A DNA stretch of 64,000 nucleotides. Origin: Alteripontixanthobacter sp. Lineage in GTDB: Bacteria; Pseudomonadota; Alphaproteobacteria; Sphingomonadales; Sphingomonadaceae. How positions within the stretch are numbered: position 1 is the first letter of the stretch; every line of letters begins with the position of its first letter. Where the stretch lies: NCBI GenBank assembly GCA_039968605.1, contig JBDVPM010000008.1, forward strand, positions 496,001-560,000, given 5' to 3'. The position numbers and the translations under genes are program-made. The notes under the pieces were generated by a model. That model did not search any database and was not told where the DNA came from. It saw only the letters and a program-made list of their open reading frames with translations. Of this stretch, positions 7,993-17,202 are shown one piece after another.

Positions 7993-9402
7993 TTAGGTAA
8001 TGGCCGCAACCATCCACACCAGTGCCACGATCATACCGATGCCGATGATGTCGAGCACCAGCCCGGCTTTGACCATCCGGCCGATGCGGATATGTCCGGT
8101 TGACCAGGCAATCGCGTTCGGCCCGGTGCCTGCCGGCAGCATGAAACCCCAGCTGGCAGCCAACGCGGCGGGCATGGCGAGAAGCACCGGATCGCCGCCC
8201 AGCGCCACCACCAGGCTGGCCACAACCGGGATGATCGCGCTGGCCGTGGCGACATTGCTGGCAAATTCGGTGATCAGCACGACCATGCCCACGATCGCGA
8301 GCGCAACCAGCACGAGTGGCACTGTATCGAGGAAAAGCAGCGCATTGCCGAGCCACGCGGCCAGGCCGCTGGCGCCCATTCCGGCTGCCAGAGCCAACCC
8401 GCCGCCGAACATCATGATCACGCCCCACGGCGCGCGGTCCGCCTCGTGCCAGAGCAGCAGCGGCCGCCCGGTGCCGTCGGGCAGCAGGAACAGCGCCAGG
8501 CTGGCGGCGATGGCGATCGTCCCGTCGGTCCATGATCCGGCGGGCAAATAGGGTGCGACGATCAACCGGGTCATCCAGGCAAAGAACGTCAGCGCGACAA
8601 TCACCATCAATCGCCGCTCCGCACTGCCCATCGGCGCGGTCTCGGTAATCGCGTTGCGTGCGGCAACCACGTCGAACGGGTGGCTGGCGACTTGCTGCAC
8701 CTTGGCGATGATGAACGCTGCCAAAGGTACGCCCAGCACCACAATCGGCAACCCGTAAAGCGTCCATTCCGCGAAGCTGATCTGCACACCGATGGTCGTA
8801 TCGAGCAGCCCGACCGCGATCGCATTGGTGGGCGAGCCGACCAGCGTACCAAGCCCGCCAATACTGGCGGCAAAGGCGATGCCCATCGGCAAAGCGCCCG
8901 CCAGACCTTCCTGCTCCTTCGCCGCCAGACCGCCCCCGGCCAGCACCGCCAGCGCCATCGGCATCATGATCAGCGCGGTCGAAGTATTGGAGATCAGCAT
9001 GGACAGGATCGCCGCGCTGATCATGAATGCCAGCAACAAACCGGCCTGTCCGCCTCTTCCTCCCACAGTTTGCAGGATCGCCAGGGCAAGCCGCCTGTGC
9101 AATCCCGTCCGCTCGATCGCCAGTGCAATGAAGGCGCCGCCCAGCAGCAGGAACAGGATAGGCGAATAATAGGCGGAGGCCGTTTCGCGCGCATCCATCA
9201 CGCCCGCGAACGGCAAAACCAGGAAGGGCATCAAGGCTGTGGCGGTCAGGGGGATCGCCTCGGTCATCCACCACGATGCCATCAACACGACCAACCCGGC
9301 CACGATCAGCGCTTCGCGCTCCATCCCGGCGGGGGTCGGGGCGAAAATTCCGGCCAGCAGCGCCAGCGCGCCGATGATCAACCCGATCCGGCGCGCTGTC
9401 AT
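7993..9402 (-). CDS. SLC13/DASS-family anion transporter
   Basis: Polytopic inner-membrane protein of 469 residues with about 11-12 hydrophobic segments, in the divalent anion/sodium symporter (SLC13, CitT/ArsB-like) superfamily. Typical features are the N-terminal ASWWMTEAIPLTATALMPFL, the first substrate-site loop SNTSTALIMMPMAL (SNT motif), GLGTLVGSPTNAIAVG, and the second repeat with EFASNVATASAIIPV (SNV motif) and GTGPNAIAW near the end. These proteins import dicarboxylates, citrate or sulfate, usually with Na+. Substrate cannot be told from sequence. It stands alone between the PLP-enzyme block and the DUF547 gene, on the same strand as both. Confidence 0.9.
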   Translation of the reverse strand: MTARRIGLIIGALALLAGIFAPTPAGMEREALIVAGLVVLMASWWMTEAIPLTATALMPFLVLPFAGVMDARETASAYYSPILFLLLGGAFIALAIERTGLHRRLALAILQTVGGRGGQAGLLLAFMISAAILSMLISNTSTALIMMPMALAVLAGGGLAAKEQEGLAGALPMGIAFAASIGGLGTLVGSPTNAIAVGLLDTTIGVQISFAEWTLYGLPIVVLGVPLAAFIIAKVQQVASHPFDVVAARNAITETAPMGSAERRLMVIVALTFFAWMTRLIVAPYLPAGSWTDGTIAIAASLALFLLPDGTGRPLLLWHEADRAPWGVIMMFGGGLALAAGMGASGLAAWLGNALLFLDTVPLVLVALAIVGMVVLITEFASNVATASAIIPVVASLVVALGGDPVLLAMPAALAASWGFMLPAGTGPNAIAWSTGHIRIGRMVKAGLVLDIIGIGMIVALVWMVAAIT

Positions 9403-9432
9403 CCAGCGTGCCGGAATAATGTCTTATCTACG

Positions 9433-10605
9433 CTATTCGACTTCCTCTGCACCGGCCCAGTCCCCATTCGGGTTCAGGAGGATAACCCGCCCCTGCAATT
9501 GCTTGCGCTCCCGCAGCTTGTTTATCTTCTGCGCGCGCTCTTGCAACAGGCGTTGGACCGATCCGGGAATTCTGAAGCGCTGGGCGACCGAACCAAATCG
9601 GTCGTCGCTTTGAGTGACAAAACCATATTGCGGATCGCGTTCACCGTTCATCAGATCGGCCAGGTCGTTTTCATAGACCGTGGCGCTCACTTCGTCTGTT
9701 TCCGCCAAAATTTCCTTGACCGGCGCATCTGCATAATCGGCCAGATGCGCTCGAAGATCGTTTGGCCAATCGGGGAACAGAAAAGGCTGCGCCTCGGCAT
9801 AGATTTCCGAGACCATCAGCTTGCTGCCCTGCTTGTGCGCGCCGCGCAGCGAGTTGACGAACTCATTGCCGACTTCTTGCAACAACGATCCGATATTGCC
9901 GCCTGTAAAGGCGATATCCTGGATCGAAGGGCTGCCAATATCGCCGCGGAAAAAGCCGTAAATGACCCGCGGATCGTTCCAGTTAGGATAAACGATCTGC
10001 GTGCGAATATCTTTCGGACTCATCGTCACACCGCGGATGGTCACGATACCCGCATCGTCCAATGGAACCTGATCGGCCCCGATCTTCATGCGAGCGGGCT
10101 GGGCGACCGGATAATTGCGCGCAATCTGTTCGATCACCGCGACGTTATGCAGGTTCATCCAGAAGGCGAGTTGTTCGTTCCGGGACAGGGTGGCGATATC
10201 GACTTCGCCCGCAATCCGTTCCAGATCCGCGCGGTAATCGGTGAGCGATTGAATGACTTCGGGTTCCAGGAACGAGAAAACGATCCGGTTGCCTTCCAGC
10301 CTGTAGCGGGAATCATGACCCCAAACGCGCCTTGTCCCCAATCCAGGTTCGGGGCGGGATGCGTTCTCCCGGGTGGATTTGCCCATTTTCAGCACGAAAA
10401 AATCCAGCGCCTCGTCCCACAGTTCATAATCCAGCCGGGGTGAACCGGCTGCCGGGCGCGGTGCAAATTGCGCAAAAGCAGAACTGGACGCAGCCGATGG
10501 CGACGTATTGCTTTGTGCCAACGCGGACGGCGCGCTGCCGACCATGGCAAGCGAGGCTGCGCCTAGGCCTAGAAGGGTGAGTATTGACGGTTGCGAGGCT
10601 GACAT
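9433..10605 (-). CDS. secreted DUF547-domain protein
   Basis: Protein of 390 residues with a cleavable signal peptide (LTLLGLGAASLAMVGSAPSA, then LAQ). The mature part contains a DUF547 domain of about 130 residues from near 150 (LSRNEQLAFWMNLHNVAVIE, then VTIRGVTMSPKDIRTQI, DPRVIYGFFRGDIGSPSI), a family found in bacteria and plants with no settled function; the conserved N and H of WMNLHN are present. A Ser/Pro/Ala-rich linker follows the signal. The frame extends to an ATG at 10626, but ATG 10605 (MSASQPS) gives a better leader. No operon partner is evident. Confidence 0.82.
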   Translation of the reverse strand: MSASQPSILTLLGLGAASLAMVGSAPSALAQSNTSPSAASSSAFAQFAPRPAAGSPRLDYELWDEALDFFVLKMGKSTRENASRPEPGLGTRRVWGHDSRYRLEGNRIVFSFLEPEVIQSLTDYRADLERIAGEVDIATLSRNEQLAFWMNLHNVAVIEQIARNYPVAQPARMKIGADQVPLDDAGIVTIRGVTMSPKDIRTQIVYPNWNDPRVIYGFFRGDIGSPSIQDIAFTGGNIGSLLQEVGNEFVNSLRGAHKQGSKLMVSEIYAEAQPFLFPDWPNDLRAHLADYADAPVKEILAETDEVSATVYENDLADLMNGERDPQYGFVTQSDDRFGSVAQRFRIPGSVQRLLQERAQKINKLRERKQLQGRVILLNPNGDWAGAEEVE

Positions 10606-10722
10606 GGCTGAGGACTCCCGAAGCATGAAAATGCGAAGCTTATTCGTCTGATATCGAAGCTGAAAGGCACCTTAATAGGTGATCGCTATTTGCAGCGAGA
10701 GACTTCCGATGAACGGCAATAG

Positions 10723-10755
10723 CGGCTCGACAAGTGGTCGGGACTTGCCGAGCCG
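10723..10755 (-). terminator. hairpin downstream of infC
   Basis: A 13-bp stem (10723-10735 with 10743-10755, one G-T wobble) with a 7-base loop, six bases past the infC stop on the reverse strand. No T-run follows, but its strength and place suggest it ends infC transcription. Confidence 0.45.
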
Positions 10756-10761
10756 GATGCT

Positions 10762-11304
10762 CTATTTCGGGCTGAGAACCATCAGCATCTGCCGGCCCTC
10801 GAGGCGCGGGAATGCTTCCACCTTGGCCACCTCACCGGTGTCGTCCTGCACCTTTTTCAGCAAATCCATGCCCAGATGCTGGTGCGCCATCTCGCGTCCG
10901 CGAAAGCGCAGGGTGACCTTCACCTTGTCGCCATTTTCGATGAATTTGAACACGTTGCGCATCTTCACGTCATAATCATGCGTGTCGATATTGGGGCGCA
11001 TCTTGACCTCTTTGATGTCCTGGGTCTTCTGCGTCTTGCGCGCGGCATTGGCCTTCTTCTGCGCCTCGTAACGGTATTTACCGACATCGAGGAACTTGCA
11101 GACGGGCGGGTTCGCGTTGGGGGACACTTCCACGAGATTCAGGCCGGCTTCCGCCGCCTGATCGATCGCTTCTCCAGTATACATCAGACCCAGATTCTCG
11201 CCGTTCTCGTCGATGACGCGAACCTTGTCGGACTGGATCATATTATCGTAGCGCGGGCCGCTCTTTACGGGCGGCGTGTTCATGCGCCGGGGTGGACGGG
11301 CTAT
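10762..11304 (-). CDS. infC: translation initiation factor IF-3, probably starting at AUA
   Basis: IF-3 of about 180 residues with both domains: N-terminal ([20 protein letters not shown], then [20 protein letters not shown]) and C-terminal ([38 protein letters not shown]). It binds the 30S subunit and checks initiator tRNA pairing. The first ATG (11283) has no Shine-Dalgarno near it. The frame continues upstream to an ATA at 11304-11302 with a strong AGGAGA (11317-11312) seven bases before it, adding IARPPRR, typical of IF-3 N-termini. Rare start codons are known for infC, where IF-3 represses its own synthesis. The ATG-only product would run 10762-11283. Confidence 0.93.
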   Translation of the reverse strand: MARPPRRMNTPPVKSGPRYDNMIQSDKVRVIDENGENLGLMYTGEAIDQAAEAGLNLVEVSPNANPPVCKFLDVGKYRYEAQKKANAARKTQKTQDIKEVKMRPNIDTHDYDVKMRNVFKFIENGDKVKVTLRFRGREMAHQHLGMDLLKKVQDDTGEVAKVEAFPRLEGRQMLMVLSPK

Positions 11305-11366
11305 GGGGCGTTCTCCTGTAATGCCGTGGTTATGACGGGCTACTTAGTGGCAAACGAATGGATTCG

Positions 11367-11834
11367 CTAGGGCAAACCCTGTGTCTGATTTATCACGCCC
11401 CAGGACATCGCCGGAATCTCTGTCGGGCCATAGCCAACTACTTTCGGAACCAAGAACAGAAACAAATTCAGGACGAGACCGAGAAATACAGAATGAATTA
11501 GAAATCCGAAAATCAAAAAGTCTGTCGGAGTGTCCTTATCATTGATCGCGAAGATATAGAGATAGAATGTGGCTGCAACGCCAATACCTATCAGTGCCGA
11601 TGTGGGCCAGACTTGCGACAAAGAAAACTTATCGCCAAAAATTTGCCCGATGATAGGCATAAAAAGCAGGTAGAACAGCGCGACTGCTGCCGCTGCAAAG
11701 CCTAATTTTGCAAGTAGTGATAACTCGCTTTGGCTACCCTGTAATCCGATCATGAGAACAACCGCTGCCCAAATGGCTACATGCCACCATGTCAGTAGTT
11801 CGATGGAATATAAAATGGGCGCCGGGAGGCTCAC
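11367..11834 (-). CDS. small multi-pass membrane protein of unknown function
   Basis: Product of 155 residues with four hydrophobic segments (HVAIWAAVVLMIGL; LGFAAAAVALFYLLFMPII; ALIGIGVAATFYLYIFAI; FLIFGFLIHSVFLGLVLNLF). I recognise no family. The likely start is GTG 11834, which overlaps the pdeM stop (GTGA) and has GGGAGG four bases upstream. The open frame runs further upstream, but only as an antisense-like extension through pdeM. It ends with a polar tail of about 25 residues. It is probably co-transcribed with pdeM. Base composition looks more AT-rich than its neighbours, which hints at separate acquisition. Confidence 0.6.
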   Translation of the reverse strand: MSLPAPILYSIELLTWWHVAIWAAVVLMIGLQGSQSELSLLAKLGFAAAAVALFYLLFMPIIGQIFGDKFSLSQVWPTSALIGIGVAATFYLYIFAINDKDTPTDFLIFGFLIHSVFLGLVLNLFLFLVPKVVGYGPTEIPAMSWGVINQTQGLP

Positions 11835-12535
11835 GCCGCCTCCCGCCACAACGGATAGCGCACCAACTTCCCCGCAGCGGGCAGCAGCGCATCGATCTTT
11901 TCCGCCGGCTGCAATGCTTTCACGATGGCCGGATCGCCCGCATCCATCCCGCCGGTGAGGGCTCCGAATGCCGGCAGGATCATCCGGCAGGACTGATCTT
12001 CCGGCCCGGACATGCATGCGCTGACTACGGCGCAGGGGCGGCGGATGCGGCGGTGGCGGATGGTGAGTTGCAGGCGCGGGTGGAAGTGGCCGGACAGTTC
12101 GGGCTGGGTCTCGCCGTGCCTGGCCATGTGGCGCAGGACCATGCCGCCGATCTCGAGCTCTTCGGCGATAGAGCCACCATTGCGCGCTTCCATCGAAGGA
12201 TCGTGATTGCCGGTGATCCACACCCAATCGACCGCGCGGGTGAGGGCGCTGAGCATTCCCGCCGCGTGGCTTTCCAGCCGTGTGCTGCCAGAGGAATCGT
12301 GGAAATTGTCGCCAAGCGTAAATACCCGCCTGGCGCCGGTGTCTCTGATCGCGGTCGCGACGCGCTCAAGCGTTTCGCGGCTGTCATAGGGCGGCAGCAT
12401 CTGACCGTGCTTGGCGTAAAAGCTGGCTTTCTCCAGATGGAGATCGGCCACCAGCAAGGCTCGCTCGCGCGGCCAATAGACCGCGCCGGATTTGGTGAGC
12501 GCCAATTCCTGACCTGCGAACGAAAGGGGAACCAT
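11831..12535 (-). CDS. pdeM: ligase-associated DNA damage response endonuclease PdeM
   Basis: Calcineurin-like metallophosphoesterase of 234 residues with all binuclear-metal motifs: VADLHLEK (D-H), TLGDNFHD (GD), TGNHD and SGHFHPR (GHxH). The opening LSFAGQELALTKSGAVYWP and the length fit the PdeM family, which accompanies DNA-ligase-associated repair helicases and has endonuclease activity. Usually the ligase/helicase genes are adjacent; here they are not in view, the neighbours being hemF (divergent) and a membrane protein. Start ATG 12535 follows a purine-rich GAACGAAAGGGG. Confidence 0.85.
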   Translation of the reverse strand: MVPLSFAGQELALTKSGAVYWPRERALLVADLHLEKASFYAKHGQMLPPYDSRETLERVATAIRDTGARRVFTLGDNFHDSSGSTRLESHAAGMLSALTRAVDWVWITGNHDPSMEARNGGSIAEELEIGGMVLRHMARHGETQPELSGHFHPRLQLTIRHRRIRRPCAVVSACMSGPEDQSCRMILPAFGALTGGMDAGDPAIVKALQPAEKIDALLPAAGKLVRYPLWREAA

Positions 12536-12580
12536 GGGCCGCTATTGCCGCGTGGCGGGGATAATGGCAAGTCGCATTTC

Positions 12581-13450
12581 ATGGCCGATTCCCACAACGA
12601 TCATTCCGAACATACACAGCAGGCCCGCGAATGGTTCGAAGCCCTGCGCACCCGCATTTGCGAGGCTTTCGAAGAGATCGAGCGGGAAGCGGGCAGCGAT
12701 GCCGCGTTCGAATATACGCCGTGGGACCGGCATGAGGAGGGCAACGACGATCCCGGCGGCGGCACCCGCGGTTTGATGAAGGGCAAGGTGTTCGAGAAAG
12801 TCGGCGTCAACGTGTCCACCGTACGCGGGAACTTCAGCCCCGAATTTGCCGGTCAGGTGAACGGGGCGAGCGCCGATGCGCCGGGATTCGCCGCCACCGG
12901 CATCAGCCTGGTTGCCCATATGGCCAACCCGCATGTGCCCGCCGTACACATGAACACCCGCTTCCTGACCACCGGCAAGGCATGGTTCGGCGGCGGTGCG
13001 GACCTCAACCCGCCAATCCCGTATGAGGACGATACCGAGGCTTTCCACGCTGCCTTCCGCGCCGCCTGCATGGCGCACAACCCGACCTATTACGAACGCT
13101 TCCGCAAATGGGCCGACGATTATTTCTACATCCCCCACCGCGGGTGCCATCGCGGGGTAGGGGGTATTTTCTACGATCATCTGGAATGCGACGATGACGC
13201 TGCCTTCGAGCGGAATTTTCACTTCACCCGCGATGTGGGGGAGGCGTTTCTGCACATTTTTCCGCAGCTCGTCCGCCGCCGAATGGATGCCAAATGGACC
13301 GAAGATGAAAAGCGTCGGCAACTGGAATGGCGCGGCCGCTATGCGGAATTCAACCTGGTCTATGACCGGGGCACGTTGTTCGGTCTGAAAACCGGCGGCA
13401 ATATCGACGCGATCCTGATGAGCCTGCCTCCGGTGGCCGAGTGGAGCTGA
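12581..13450 (+). CDS. hemF: oxygen-dependent coproporphyrinogen III oxidase HemF
   Basis: HemF of 289 residues, of normal length for the aerobic enzyme that converts coproporphyrinogen III to protoporphyrinogen IX in haem synthesis. Diagnostic stretches are GGTRGLMKGKVFEKVGVNVS, PHVPAVHMNTRFL, AWFGGGADLNP, YFYIPHRGCHRGVGGIFYDH and EFNLVYDRGTLFGLKTGGN. The conserved His residues of the active site are present. The ORF is open far upstream on this strand only because it runs antisense to pdeM; ATG 12581 is the natural start. It is divergent from pdeM and followed by relA/spoT 68 bases later. Confidence 0.96.
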   Translation: MADSHNDHSEHTQQAREWFEALRTRICEAFEEIEREAGSDAAFEYTPWDRHEEGNDDPGGGTRGLMKGKVFEKVGVNVSTVRGNFSPEFAGQVNGASADAPGFAATGISLVAHMANPHVPAVHMNTRFLTTGKAWFGGGADLNPPIPYEDDTEAFHAAFRAACMAHNPTYYERFRKWADDYFYIPHRGCHRGVGGIFYDHLECDDDAAFERNFHFTRDVGEAFLHIFPQLVRRRMDAKWTEDEKRRQLEWRGRYAEFNLVYDRGTLFGLKTGGNIDAILMSLPPVAEWS

Positions 13451-13518
13451 CGTAAGGCGCGCCAACGGCACGATTCCGCTTGCCCCTGCGGCCCTGCCAC
13501 CGCACATTCAATCCCAAG

Positions 13519-15609
13519 ATGCTGCGCCAGTACGAACTTGTCGAACGGGTCAAGGAATATGACCCCTCCGCCGACGAAGCGGCGCTTAACCGCGCCTATG
13601 TCTATACCGTCCAGAAACATGGCACGCAGGTGCGCGCCTCGGGCGATCCGTATTTCAGCCACCCGGTGGAGGTGGCGGGGTTGATGACCGATCTGCAGCT
13701 CGATCAGGAAACGATCATGACCGCGCTGCTCCACGATACGGTGGAAGATACGCTCGCCACGATCGAGGATATCGAGGAAAATTTCGGTGCCGACGTGGCG
13801 CGGTTGGTCGATGGGGTGACCAAGCTCAGCAAGATCGAGGCGATGCCCGAAAACGAGCGGGCGGCGGAAAATCTGCGCAAGTTCCTGCTCGCCATGAGCG
13901 AGGATATCCGCGTGTTGCTGGTCAAGCTGGCGGACCGGCTGCACAATATGCGCACGCTGCATTTCATCAAGAGCGAAGAGAAGCGCCAGCGTATCGCGCG
14001 CGAAACGATGGATATCTACGCCCCGCTGGCCGAGCGGGTGGGCATGTATGAGTACATGCGCGAAATGCAGCTGCTCGCCTTCGAACAGCTGGAGCCCGAG
14101 GCATACAAGCTGATCACCGGGCGGCTGGACCAGATTCGCAAGCAGGATGGCGGCCAGGTCGACGCGATTGCGCTGTCGATCAAGCAGGCGCTGGCCGAGG
14201 CGGGCTTGCAGGTGGAAGTGACCGGGCGCGAGAAACATCCGTTTTCGATCTGGAAGAAGATGGCCGAGCGGCACGTTTCGTTCGAGCAGGTGACCGATAT
14301 CATGGCCTTCCGCGTAGTCTGCCATGACGAGGCGGATTGTTACGCGGCGCTGGGTGTGCTGCACACCACCTGGCAGTTCATTCCAGGCAAGTTCAAGGAT
14401 TACATCTCCACGCCGAAAAACAACGGCTATCGCTCGATCCATACCTCGCTGATGTATGAAAACTCGATGCGGGTGGAGGTGCAGGTGCGCACGTCGGACA
14501 TGCACCAGCGCAACGAATTCGGGCTGGCAGCGCATTGGGCCTACAAACAGGGCGACCGGCCCGATGGGCAGGTCGGCTGGCTGCGCGATTTGATCGAGAT
14601 CGTCGATGCGAGCCACGATGCGGAAGAGCTGCTCGAACATACCCGCATGGCAATCTACCAGGACCGGCTGTTCGCCTTCACCCCCAAGGGCGCACTGTTC
14701 CAGCTGCCCAAGGGGGCGACCCCGGTGGATTTCGCCTTTGCGGTGCATACCGATTTGGGCGCGCAAACGGTCGGCGCGAAGATCAACGGACGGCACATGC
14801 CGCTGCGCACCGCGCTCAACAATGGCGACGTGGTGGAGATCATCAAGGGCAAGGACGCCGCCCCGCAGATGAGTTGGCTGGGCTTCGTCGTCACCGGCAA
14901 GGCGCGCGCCGCCATCCGCCGCGCCGTAAGGCTTAAGGAACGTGACGAAGTGGCCGCGATCGGCCGCAAGGTGTTCGATGAAATCGCCATTCGCGTGCCC
15001 GCAAAAATCGGTAAGAAAGCCATTCGCGAAGCTCTCAAGCGCCTTGAAATGGAGGAAGAGGACGAGTTGATGTACGCCATCGGCGCGGCCAAGATCCGCG
15101 ACCGAGAGGTGATGGAAGCGCTCGTTCCCGGCTGTACCGAGAATATCGAGGAGCCGGTCGACTGGACCAAGCAGGAACGCGCGATCTCGATCAGGGGGCT
15201 GACGCCTGGCGTGGGTTTTCACCTGGCCGATTGCTGCCACCCGGTGCCCGGCGACCGGATCGTGGGCCTGCGCGAGGCGGGAAAGCGGGTGGAGGTCCAC
15301 GCGATCGATTGCGCACAGCTGGCCAGCGGCATCGATGCCGACTGGCTCGACCTGTCATGGGACAAACGCAGCAAGGGCGCGATGGGGCAACTGCGCATAA
15401 CGCTGTATGACCGGCCCGGAACGCTGGCGGAAATGGCGACCATATTTGCCAAGAACCATGCCAATGTCCGCTCGCTGGAACTCACTCAGATGGACCACCC
15501 CTTCGGCATTTACGACGTGCTGCTGGAGGTGCAGGATCTGCCGCACCTCACCCGCATACTCAGCGCCCTGCGCGCAAGCGATGCGGTGACTCAGGCAGAG
15601 CGTGCCTGA
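13519..15609 (+). CDS. bifunctional (p)ppGpp synthetase/hydrolase (RelA/SpoT, Rsh type)
   Basis: Long RelA/SpoT homologue of 696 residues. Domains in order: HD hydrolase (about 20-180; HPVEVAGL, LLHDTVEDT, LADRLHNMRTL), synthetase (about 220-370; GREKHPFSIWKKM, YISTPKNNGYRSIHTSL, EVQVRTSDMHQRNEFGLAAH), TGS (about 385-450; FAFTPKGALFQLPKGATPVD), and a C-terminal ACT domain (about 620-695; ITLYDRPGTLAEMATIFAKN). Both catalytic domains look intact, so it probably makes and degrades the alarmone; alphaproteobacteria usually have one such enzyme. ATG 13519 (MLRQYELVERV) is preferred over an upstream TTG at 13480 in the same frame. Confidence 0.95.
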   Translation: MLRQYELVERVKEYDPSADEAALNRAYVYTVQKHGTQVRASGDPYFSHPVEVAGLMTDLQLDQETIMTALLHDTVEDTLATIEDIEENFGADVARLVDGVTKLSKIEAMPENERAAENLRKFLLAMSEDIRVLLVKLADRLHNMRTLHFIKSEEKRQRIARETMDIYAPLAERVGMYEYMREMQLLAFEQLEPEAYKLITGRLDQIRKQDGGQVDAIALSIKQALAEAGLQVEVTGREKHPFSIWKKMAERHVSFEQVTDIMAFRVVCHDEADCYAALGVLHTTWQFIPGKFKDYISTPKNNGYRSIHTSLMYENSMRVEVQVRTSDMHQRNEFGLAAHWAYKQGDRPDGQVGWLRDLIEIVDASHDAEELLEHTRMAIYQDRLFAFTPKGALFQLPKGATPVDFAFAVHTDLGAQTVGAKINGRHMPLRTALNNGDVVEIIKGKDAAPQMSWLGFVVTGKARAAIRRAVRLKERDEVAAIGRKVFDEIAIRVPAKIGKKAIREALKRLEMEEEDELMYAIGAAKIRDREVMEALVPGCTENIEEPVDWTKQERAISIRGLTPGVGFHLADCCHPVPGDRIVGLREAGKRVEVHAIDCAQLASGIDADWLDLSWDKRSKGAMGQLRITLYDRPGTLAEMATIFAKNHANVRSLELTQMDHPFGIYDVLLEVQDLPHLTRILSALRASDAVTQAERA

Positions 15610-15612
15610 GCT

Positions 15613-16602
15613 CTAGTTTGGCGGGGTTTCGTCGCTCGCGACCCGCCGCACCGGCACCGGAATGTTGCAGATATCTGCCCCGCCGGCGGGGGCGATGAAG
15701 AACGGATCGCGGCGATTGGCGCGGGCTTCGGCATAGCGAGCGAAGGTCTCGCCCTCGGTCGAGAGATATTCGAAACGCGGCGGTTCGCGCAATTCGCTAC
15801 CCAGTACGATGGACTTAATGGGAACACGTTTGGCCGGATCGACATAAAAGCCGAGATCACCCTTGCCGCGCGGCAGGCTGGACAGATGCTCGATCCCCTC
15901 GATCACTCGACCGACGAGCGCGATATTGCGGTCCAGATGGCGCGGCGCGTGGCCTATGACGGTATAGAGTTCCGCGCCTGTGCCGGTGTCGGGAGAGTAG
16001 GAGCGACCCACGCCGACCATGCCGTAGCAGTGGACGGGCCATCGCTGAAGAACTCGCGTATCATCACTTATCTCAGATGCGGTCGGCCAACCATTATCTA
16101 TCTGCGCAAAATCACCGTAGCTATCTACATAGTAGTCACGCGGATGCCAGAGTACGATCGAACCCTCTTCGCCAACGGAACAGGTTTCGACATAATCCTC
16201 CTCATCCATTACCTGCAGCCCCTCCGGCAGTGCCTTCGCATCCCCATCCGCCTCCGGATTATCGACATTCGGATCGCCCCATTGGACGACGTAATTATCC
16301 TGCACCCGGTTAATGCTCACGCCGTCATACCAACCCGCGCGGGCTAAGGTGCGGATGTTCTCCACCCAGCCCTGGCTGAACGGCGCGGGCATCAACTGGA
16401 TCACCGCCTGCCGCGCATTGCCTTGCGCGTCCGGGGCGAGCGTCATCACCAGCAGATCGTCCGGCGCAATCGCCACCCACTCCTCCGCCGCAGCCTCGGC
16501 AACGATTTGGTTTGGCGAAGGCGCGGAAACGGCCTCTGCTTCCTGAGCGGCGAGGGGGTTGGCGAGCAAGGCGAGCGATCCGCCGAAAAGCAGTCTGTTC
16601 AT
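15613..16602 (-). CDS. secreted cyclophilin-type peptidyl-prolyl isomerase
   Basis: Protein of 329 residues with a signal peptide (LLFGGSLALLANPLAAQ). The cyclophilin fold is recognisable from AGWYDGVSINRVQDNYVVQW through a long inserted loop to PDTGTGAELYTVIGHAPRHL and ALVGRVIEGIEHLSSLPRGK. Large insertions and a C-terminal extension make it longer than the usual cyclophilin of about 180 residues, as in other periplasmic sphingomonad homologues. It would assist folding of exported proteins. ATG 16602 gives the signal peptide; the frame extends to 16653. It converges with relA/spoT, the stops being three bases apart. Confidence 0.85.
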   Translation of the reverse strand: MNRLLFGGSLALLANPLAAQEAEAVSAPSPNQIVAEAAAEEWVAIAPDDLLVMTLAPDAQGNARQAVIQLMPAPFSQGWVENIRTLARAGWYDGVSINRVQDNYVVQWGDPNVDNPEADGDAKALPEGLQVMDEEDYVETCSVGEEGSIVLWHPRDYYVDSYGDFAQIDNGWPTASEISDDTRVLQRWPVHCYGMVGVGRSYSPDTGTGAELYTVIGHAPRHLDRNIALVGRVIEGIEHLSSLPRGKGDLGFYVDPAKRVPIKSIVLGSELREPPRFEYLSTEGETFARYAEARANRRDPFFIAPAGGADICNIPVPVRRVASDETPPN

Positions 16603-16744
16603 AGACCCATAGTGGCACGCCAAACGCGCCCGCGAAAGCCTATCGGGCCGCAACCCTTTAACTGCGTGCGGAAAACCCGCATTCGCACGTCTTGCGCGCC
16701 CCCGATTACCTCGCTAGACGCGCCGCTCTGCCAAACAGGCATGC

Positions 16745-16834
16745 GGAGCGGTGGCCGAGTGGTCGAAGGCGCACGCCTGGAAAGTGTGTAAAGGGGCAAC
16801 TCTTTCGTGGGTTCGAATCCCACCCGCTCCGCCA
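16745..16834 (+). tRNA. tRNA-Ser (anticodon GGA)
   Basis: Ninety-base class II tRNA. Acceptor stem GGAGCGG (16745-16751) pairs with CCGCTCC (16824-16830), followed by discriminator G and an encoded CCA (16832-16834). The D-loop contains GGCCGAGTGGTCGAAGG, the anticodon loop reads CTGGAAA, there is a long variable arm, and the T-arm is GTGGGTTCGAATCCCAC. It reads UCC/UCU. The genomic island begins just downstream, so this gene is the likely integration target. Confidence 0.97.
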
Positions 16835-17202
16835 CCCGCCCAGAGCACCAATCTCTGTTTACAGGGCAGCCGCGCAAAGCGGCGGTGTCTGCGCGCCCCA
16901 ACAGGCCAATCCGTAGCTAGCCAGATTGTGAAGCGCTGTCTCTGCAGATATCAGGCGAGATTTGCGCGGCCAGTCTCTGCGCCAATCGCAATCGGTTGAG
17001 TTTCCCTGTTTAACAGGGAAGAAACAGGGAAATTTGTTCATTTGAGGCCCAAAACAGGCTGATCTGGCTAATTCTTGCTAAATCGCCAGTAGGAAAATAG
17101 CGTGATTACCGAGGGTTAGGTGCTTGAAAATGGGGTTTCCCTGTTATTCGCCGTAACAGGGTGCGAATTCGACATAACAGGCCTGTTACTCCTCGGAACA
17201 GG
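16835..17202. repeat. island edge: cluster of AACAGG/CCTGTT palindromes
   Basis: No gene is seen between tRNA-Ser and the recombinase remnant. The stretch holds several inverted repeats on one theme: CCCTGTT-T-AACAGGG (17004-17018, extendable to 17002-17020), CCCTGTTA-7 nt-TAACAGGG (17139-17161) and TAACAGGCCTGTTA (17175-17188), plus isolated AACAGG units. Bases 16968-17030 resemble 38765-38826 at the end of the second recombinase remnant, including GTCTCT, ATCGGTTG and CAGGGAAGAA. These are probably sites used by, or conserved at the end of, this recombinase-element family. Confidence 0.6.

Noticed and set aside
8680-10443. 587-codon forward frame across the SLC13 and DUF547 genes
   Set aside because: It spans two recognisable reverse-strand genes and their junction, so it is a codon-bias artefact.
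13360-15300. 646-codon reverse frame antisense to relA/spoT
   Set aside because: The forward frame has all Rsh domains; the reverse product resembles nothing and has no Shine-Dalgarno.
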